From positions 23,673-87,672 of the forward strand of contig NZ_JBHEEH010000012.1 of the NCBI RefSeq assembly GCF_041929845.1: DNA of 64,000 nucleotides. The letters are read 5' to 3'. Positions 60,542 through 64,000 of the stretch are shown piece after piece. The position numbers and the translations under genes were made by a program. This DNA comes from Paenochrobactrum pullorum (lineage in GTDB: Bacteria > Pseudomonadota > Alphaproteobacteria > Rhizobiales > Rhizobiaceae). Numbering within the stretch: position 1 is the first letter of the stretch; each line of letters begins with the position of its first letter. Below the pieces are notes generated by a model. That model searched no databases, was not told the origin of the DNA, and saw only the letters and a list, made by a program, of their open reading frames with translations.

Positions 60542-61702
60542 TCATGAGCGGCCGTTTTCCCAAGGATTAACCTGTAAAATAGAGCGATCAATGGTTTCAA
60601 TATCGCGTTTGCCGCAAAGTGCCATGCTGATATCCAGCTCGTTACGAATAATTTCGAGTGCTTTGGTGACACCTTCTTTGCCCATGGCGCCAAGCCCATA
60701 AAGAAACGGGCGGCCGATAAAGGTGCTGCGCGCTCCAAGAGCGCGTGCTTTCAACACATCCTGGCCTGAACGAATGCCGCCATCCATGTGGATTTCAATC
60801 TGGTGGCCAACCGCATCGACAATTTGCGGCAGCATGGAAATGGAAGAGCAGGCACCATCCAGTTGTCTGCCGCCGTGATTGGAAACTATAATTGCATCAG
60901 CACCGGTTTTGGCGGCCATGCGGGCATCCTCGACATCTAAAATGCCTTTAAGGATCAGCTTGCCGCCCCACTGCTCTTTGATCCATTCCACATCGCTCCA
61001 ATTGAGCTGCGGGTCAAACTGCTCTGCTGTCCAAACCGCGAGTGAGGAGAGGTCGGTGACGTTTTTGGCGCGTCCGGCGATATTGCGGAAGGTGCGGCGC
61101 TTGGTGCCTAGCATTTTAAGGCACCAGTTTGGGCGCGTTGCCATCTGCCAGATATGATGCGGCGTAAATTTGGGCGGTGTCGACAAGCCATTGCGCAAAT
61201 CTTTATGGCGCTGGCCTAAAATCTGCAAATCAAGGGTTAAAACCAGTGCCGAACATTTGGCGGCTTTGGCGCGTTCAATCAGGCTTTTAACAAAGTCGCG
61301 GTCGCGCATCACATAAAGCTGAAACCAAAATGGTTTGGTGGTAACCGATGCCACGTCCTCAATCGAACAAACACTCATGGTGGAAAGGGTGAATGGCACG
61401 CCAAAGGCTTCTGCTGCCTGGGCTGCCAGCATTTCGCCATCCGCATGTTGCATGCCGGTGAGGCCGGTTGGAGCAAGAGCCACCGGCATTGCCACCTTTT
61501 CACCAATCATGGTGGTTTCAAGCGAGCGGTTGGTCATGTCGACCAGCACGCGCTGACGCAATTTTATCTTTTTGAAATCATCTTCATTGGCTTGATAGGT
61601 GGATTGGGTAAAAGCGCCGGAATCTGCATAATCAAAAAACATTTTCGGCACACGACGGCGTGCAAGTTTTTTCAGATCTGCGATTTCCAGTATTTGCGCC
61701 AT
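60542..61702 (-). CDS. lldD: L-lactate dehydrogenase (cytochrome), FMN alpha-hydroxy-acid oxidase
   Basis: FMN flavoprotein oxidising L-lactate to pyruvate. RRVPKMFFDYADSGAF at the N terminus, FWFQLYVMRDRDF, VLTLDLQILGQRHKDLRNG, the catalytic His in IIVSNHGGRQLDGA, and MDGGIRSGQDVLKA are conserved. About 386 residues from ATG 61702, which follows AAGGGTGG; the frame goes on 27 codons without support. Glycolate or other 2-hydroxyacids are alternative substrates in this family. Divergent from the molybdoenzyme. Confidence 0.93.
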   Translation of the reverse strand: MAQILEIADLKKLARRRVPKMFFDYADSGAFTQSTYQANEDDFKKIKLRQRVLVDMTNRSLETTMIGEKVAMPVALAPTGLTGMQHADGEMLAAQAAEAFGVPFTLSTMSVCSIEDVASVTTKPFWFQLYVMRDRDFVKSLIERAKAAKCSALVLTLDLQILGQRHKDLRNGLSTPPKFTPHHIWQMATRPNWCLKMLGTKRRTFRNIAGRAKNVTDLSSLAVWTAEQFDPQLNWSDVEWIKEQWGGKLILKGILDVEDARMAAKTGADAIIVSNHGGRQLDGACSSISMLPQIVDAVGHQIEIHMDGGIRSGQDVLKARALGARSTFIGRPFLYGLGAMGKEGVTKALEIIRNELDISMALCGKRDIETIDRSILQVNPWENGRS

Positions 61703-61838
61703 AGTATCCACCCTTTTTTCTAAAATATAGTGCACAGAAACACGGATAGCATTAATTGCCAATATGAATAAACTACTATTCAATCAAGTTAATAACTGGC
61801 AGAATGAAAGCATAGCTGACGTATAAAGAGGAACGGGC

Positions 61839-64000
61839 ATGAGCAAGTGCAACGGTAAAACCGGCTTTATCGGCAAAGCTTCTAAAGCTGCGGGCGGATG
61901 GGGCGCGCTTAAAAGTTCCGGCAAGCAAATTTTGCAAAGCGGGGCGGCTCTGACCAATGTCCGTACCATGTTGAAGGCCAATCAGCCCAATGGCTTTGAT
62001 TGTCCGGGTTGTGCATGGGGCGATCCGGAGCATGGCTCTTCCTTTGAATTTTGCGAAAACGGGGTGAAGGCAGTTGCGTGGGAAGCCACAGGACGGCGCA
62101 CCACACCGGAGTTTTTTGCAACCCATACAGTCAGAGAATTACAAGGCTGGACGGATTATGATCTGGAACATATCGGCCGCTTGACGCATCCAATGCGCTA
62201 TAATGCACAAACAGATCAATATGAAGCGATTGACTGGGACGAAGCATTTGCTGAAATCGGCTCAATTTTGTCAGGGCTTGATAGTCCGCATCGCGCTGAA
62301 TTTTATACCTCCGGCCGTGCCTCTAATGAAGCGGCTTTTCTTTATCAGTTATTTGTGCGTGCCTATGGCACCAATAATTTTCCCGATTGCTCCAATATGT
62401 GCCATGAGGCCAGCGGCGTTGCGCTGAAACAGTCCATCGGGGTTGGTAAAGGCACAGTGTTGCTGGAAGATTTTGAAAAAGCTGACGCTATTTTTGTGGT
62501 CGGCCAAAATCCGGGAACCAATCATCCGCGTATGCTGGGGGATTTGCGCCGTGCGGCAGAACGGGGTGCACGCATTGTTGTGCTTAATCCGGTGCGCGAA
62601 CGGGGATTAGAGCGCTTTTCTGACCCGCAAAACAAGCTGGAAATGATCACCGGAGGCAGTGAAGCCATTGCGAGCGATTATTTGCAACCACGATTGGGCG
62701 GTGATCTGGCGGCTTTTCGCGGCATGGCCAAAGCGGTGTTTGCAGCTGATGATGCAGCACTGGCACGAGGCGACAATTCCGTGCTGGATCATGTGTTTTT
62801 ATCTGAACATACAGTGGAATTTGAAGCCTATCGAGCCGCCGTCGAGGCGACAAGTTGGGACAGTATTGAAGATCAGGCCGGTCTGACACGCTCTCAGCTT
62901 GAAAATGCCGCGCAAATTTATCTCAATGCCGGCAATGTTATTACCACATGGGCAATGGGCATTACTCAGCATCGCCATTCTGTGATTACCATCCGAGAAA
63001 TTACCAATTTCATGATGCTGCGCGGGAATATTGGTCGGGAGGGCGCGGGGCTTTGTCCGGTGCGTGGCCATTCTAATGTGCAGGGCGACCGCACTGTCGG
63101 CATCAATGAAAAACCGTCAAAAGCTTTTCTTGATGCTTTGGAACGCGAGTTTGGTTTTGAAGTGCCACGCGCTGAGGGGCATAATGTTTTAGGCGCTATT
63201 GGTGCGATGCTGGATGGCAGTGCAAAAGCCTTTATCGGTTTGGGCGGCAATTTTGCCCGTGCCACGCCTGACAGTCCGGTAATTGCCAAAGCATTGAGCG
63301 GTCTGGATCTGACTGTGCATGTGGCAACCAAGCTCAATCATTCGCATCTTTTGCCGGGTAAAAATTCTTATATTTTGCCATGTCTCGGGCGCACCGAAAT
63401 TGATCTCAACTCCAAGGGGCAAGCACAGATTGTAACAGTGGAAGATTCCATGAGCATGGTGCATGGCTCCGGTGGTATCAATCAGCCAGCCTCCAAATTG
63501 CTGCGCTCGGAGATTGCCATTGTTGCAGGGATTGCCAATGCAACATTAGGCGCCAAGCCTGTCAACTGGCTGGAGTTGGCTGATGATTATGATCTGATCC
63601 GCAATCATATCGAGCGCGTTTTGCCTGATTTTTATGATTTCAACAAACGGGTGCGGGTGCCGCGCGGGTTTCATTTGCGCAACGGTGCCGCCGAGCGTGA
63701 GTGGAATACATCAAGCAGCAAGGCCACTTTCTGGACAGGCGCGATGCCGGAGGCGGTGGAGCATCAGCAGGCGCGTGGTGTAGCGGGACAATATGTGCTG
63801 CAAACTTTCCGCAGTCATGATCAATATAATACCACTATTTATGGTATGGATGACCGCTATCGTGGTGTTTATGGTGAGCGGCAGGTGGTGTTTGTCAATC
63901 CGGCTGATATGGCGGAAATGGGTGTTGAAGCCGGAGACAGAGCCGATATTATCGGCCAGTTTGATGATGGTATCAAGCGGGTTGCCGAGAATTTCCGCTT
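61839..64000 (+). CDS. FdhF/YdeP-family molybdopterin oxidoreductase (3' end outside window)
   Basis: Large molybdopterin enzyme related to formate dehydrogenase H; YdeP-type members are linked to acid tolerance in E. coli, with unknown substrate. NGFDCPGCAWGDPEHG near residue 55 is a reduced Cys-containing N-terminal region, then FYTSGRASNEAAFLYQLF, NFPDCSNMCHEASG, VGQNPGTNHPRML, and WAMGITQHRHS, MLRGNIGREGAGLCPVRGHSNVQGD. ATG 61839 follows AGAGGAA. At least 720 residues are open to the window end. Possible substrates other than formate cannot be excluded. Confidence 0.9.
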   Translation, partial: MSKCNGKTGFIGKASKAAGGWGALKSSGKQILQSGAALTNVRTMLKANQPNGFDCPGCAWGDPEHGSSFEFCENGVKAVAWEATGRRTTPEFFATHTVRELQGWTDYDLEHIGRLTHPMRYNAQTDQYEAIDWDEAFAEIGSILSGLDSPHRAEFYTSGRASNEAAFLYQLFVRAYGTNNFPDCSNMCHEASGVALKQSIGVGKGTVLLEDFEKADAIFVVGQNPGTNHPRMLGDLRRAAERGARIVVLNPVRERGLERFSDPQNKLEMITGGSEAIASDYLQPRLGGDLAAFRGMAKAVFAADDAALARGDNSVLDHVFLSEHTVEFEAYRAAVEATSWDSIEDQAGLTRSQLENAAQIYLNAGNVITTWAMGITQHRHSVITIREITNFMMLRGNIGREGAGLCPVRGHSNVQGDRTVGINEKPSKAFLDALEREFGFEVPRAEGHNVLGAIGAMLDGSAKAFIGLGGNFARATPDSPVIAKALSGLDLTVHVATKLNHSHLLPGKNSYILPCLGRTEIDLNSKGQAQIVTVEDSMSMVHGSGGINQPASKLLRSEIAIVAGIANATLGAKPVNWLELADDYDLIRNHIERVLPDFYDFNKRVRVPRGFHLRNGAAEREWNTSSSKATFWTGAMPEAVEHQQARGVAGQYVLQTFRSHDQYNTTIYGMDDRYRGVYGERQVVFVNPADMAEMGVEAGDRADIIGQFDDGIKRVAENFR

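Overview
The window is an ordinary, gene-dense chromosomal segment of an alphaproteobacterium of the order Hyphomicrobiales (Rhizobiales), with gene content and order closest to the Brucellaceae/Bartonellaceae side. This placement is an inference. It rests on the rpmH-rnpA-yidC-engB-argB-pyrimidine nucleotidase block, the fzlA-queG pair, the split pntAA/pntAB/pntB transhydrogenase preceded by an aa3-oxidase subunit IV gene, the def-fmt-truA block and an Ochrobactrum-type D-aminopeptidase. Base composition looks moderate (a little under half G+C by eye), with AT-rich intergenic regions. No phage, insertion sequence, CRISPR array, rRNA or replication origin was seen. The only RNA gene recognised is a tRNA-Leu(CAG).

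Layout. 1-3.3 kb (minus): lactate-type permease, a two-helix small protein and a gamma-glutamyltransferase-family gene cut by the window edge. 3.7-9.1 kb (minus): tRNA-Leu, then mgsA-glk-ABC exporter-dapB-gpmA. 9.2-12.9 kb (minus): fzlA-queG-SDR-mepA. 13.2-20.3 kb: uppP, rmuC, def-fmt-truA, a membrane protein, dapD and a LOG-family gene. 20.3-25.7 kb (minus): rpmH-rnpA-yidC-engB-argB-nucleotidase, driven by a clear promoter that abuts four 20-bp tandem repeats. 25.8-30.6 kb: RidA, DUF4105, esterase, WD40 protein and a His-rich COG0523 GTPase with a Zur-like operator. 30.6-35.6 kb: creatininase-family, LacI regulator, 2-hydroxyacid dehydrogenase, glutamine-amidotransferase-type hydrolase and an SDR, probably one or more small catabolic units. 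35.9-39.1 kb: membrane GGDEF-EAL protein plus a FeeM/autoinducer-synthase-like acyltransferase. 39.2-42.9 kb: oxidase subunit IV and pntAA-pntAB-pntB. 43-46.8 kb: exported ClpP-like protein, SAF-domain oxidoreductase, MaoC dehydratase and a membrane hydrolase-like protein. 47.3-48.8 kb: rpsU and a TPR lipoprotein. 48.9-51.6 kb (minus): metQ-metN-metI. 51.8-64 kb: TPP enzyme, D-aminopeptidase, class III transaminase with a divergent XRE-cupin regulator, dadA-alr with a divergent Lrp regulator, lldD, and a truncated FdhF/YdeP-type molybdoenzyme.

Functionally, several units converge on pyruvate. Lactate uptake and oxidation (lldP, lldD), D-alanine release and oxidation (dap, alr, dadA), a beta-alanine:pyruvate-type transaminase and an acetolactate-synthase-like enzyme all make or use it. 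The other blocks are housekeeping: lysine/peptidoglycan precursors (dapB, dapD, uppP, mepA), translation, membrane insertion and methionine import. No complete, obviously new system was found. The best leads are small: the phased repeats at the rpmH promoter, a hairpin that would mask the metQ ribosome binding site, the exported ClpP-like protein, the Zur-like site, and the pairing of a c-di-GMP protein with an acyl-amino-acid/AHL-like synthase.
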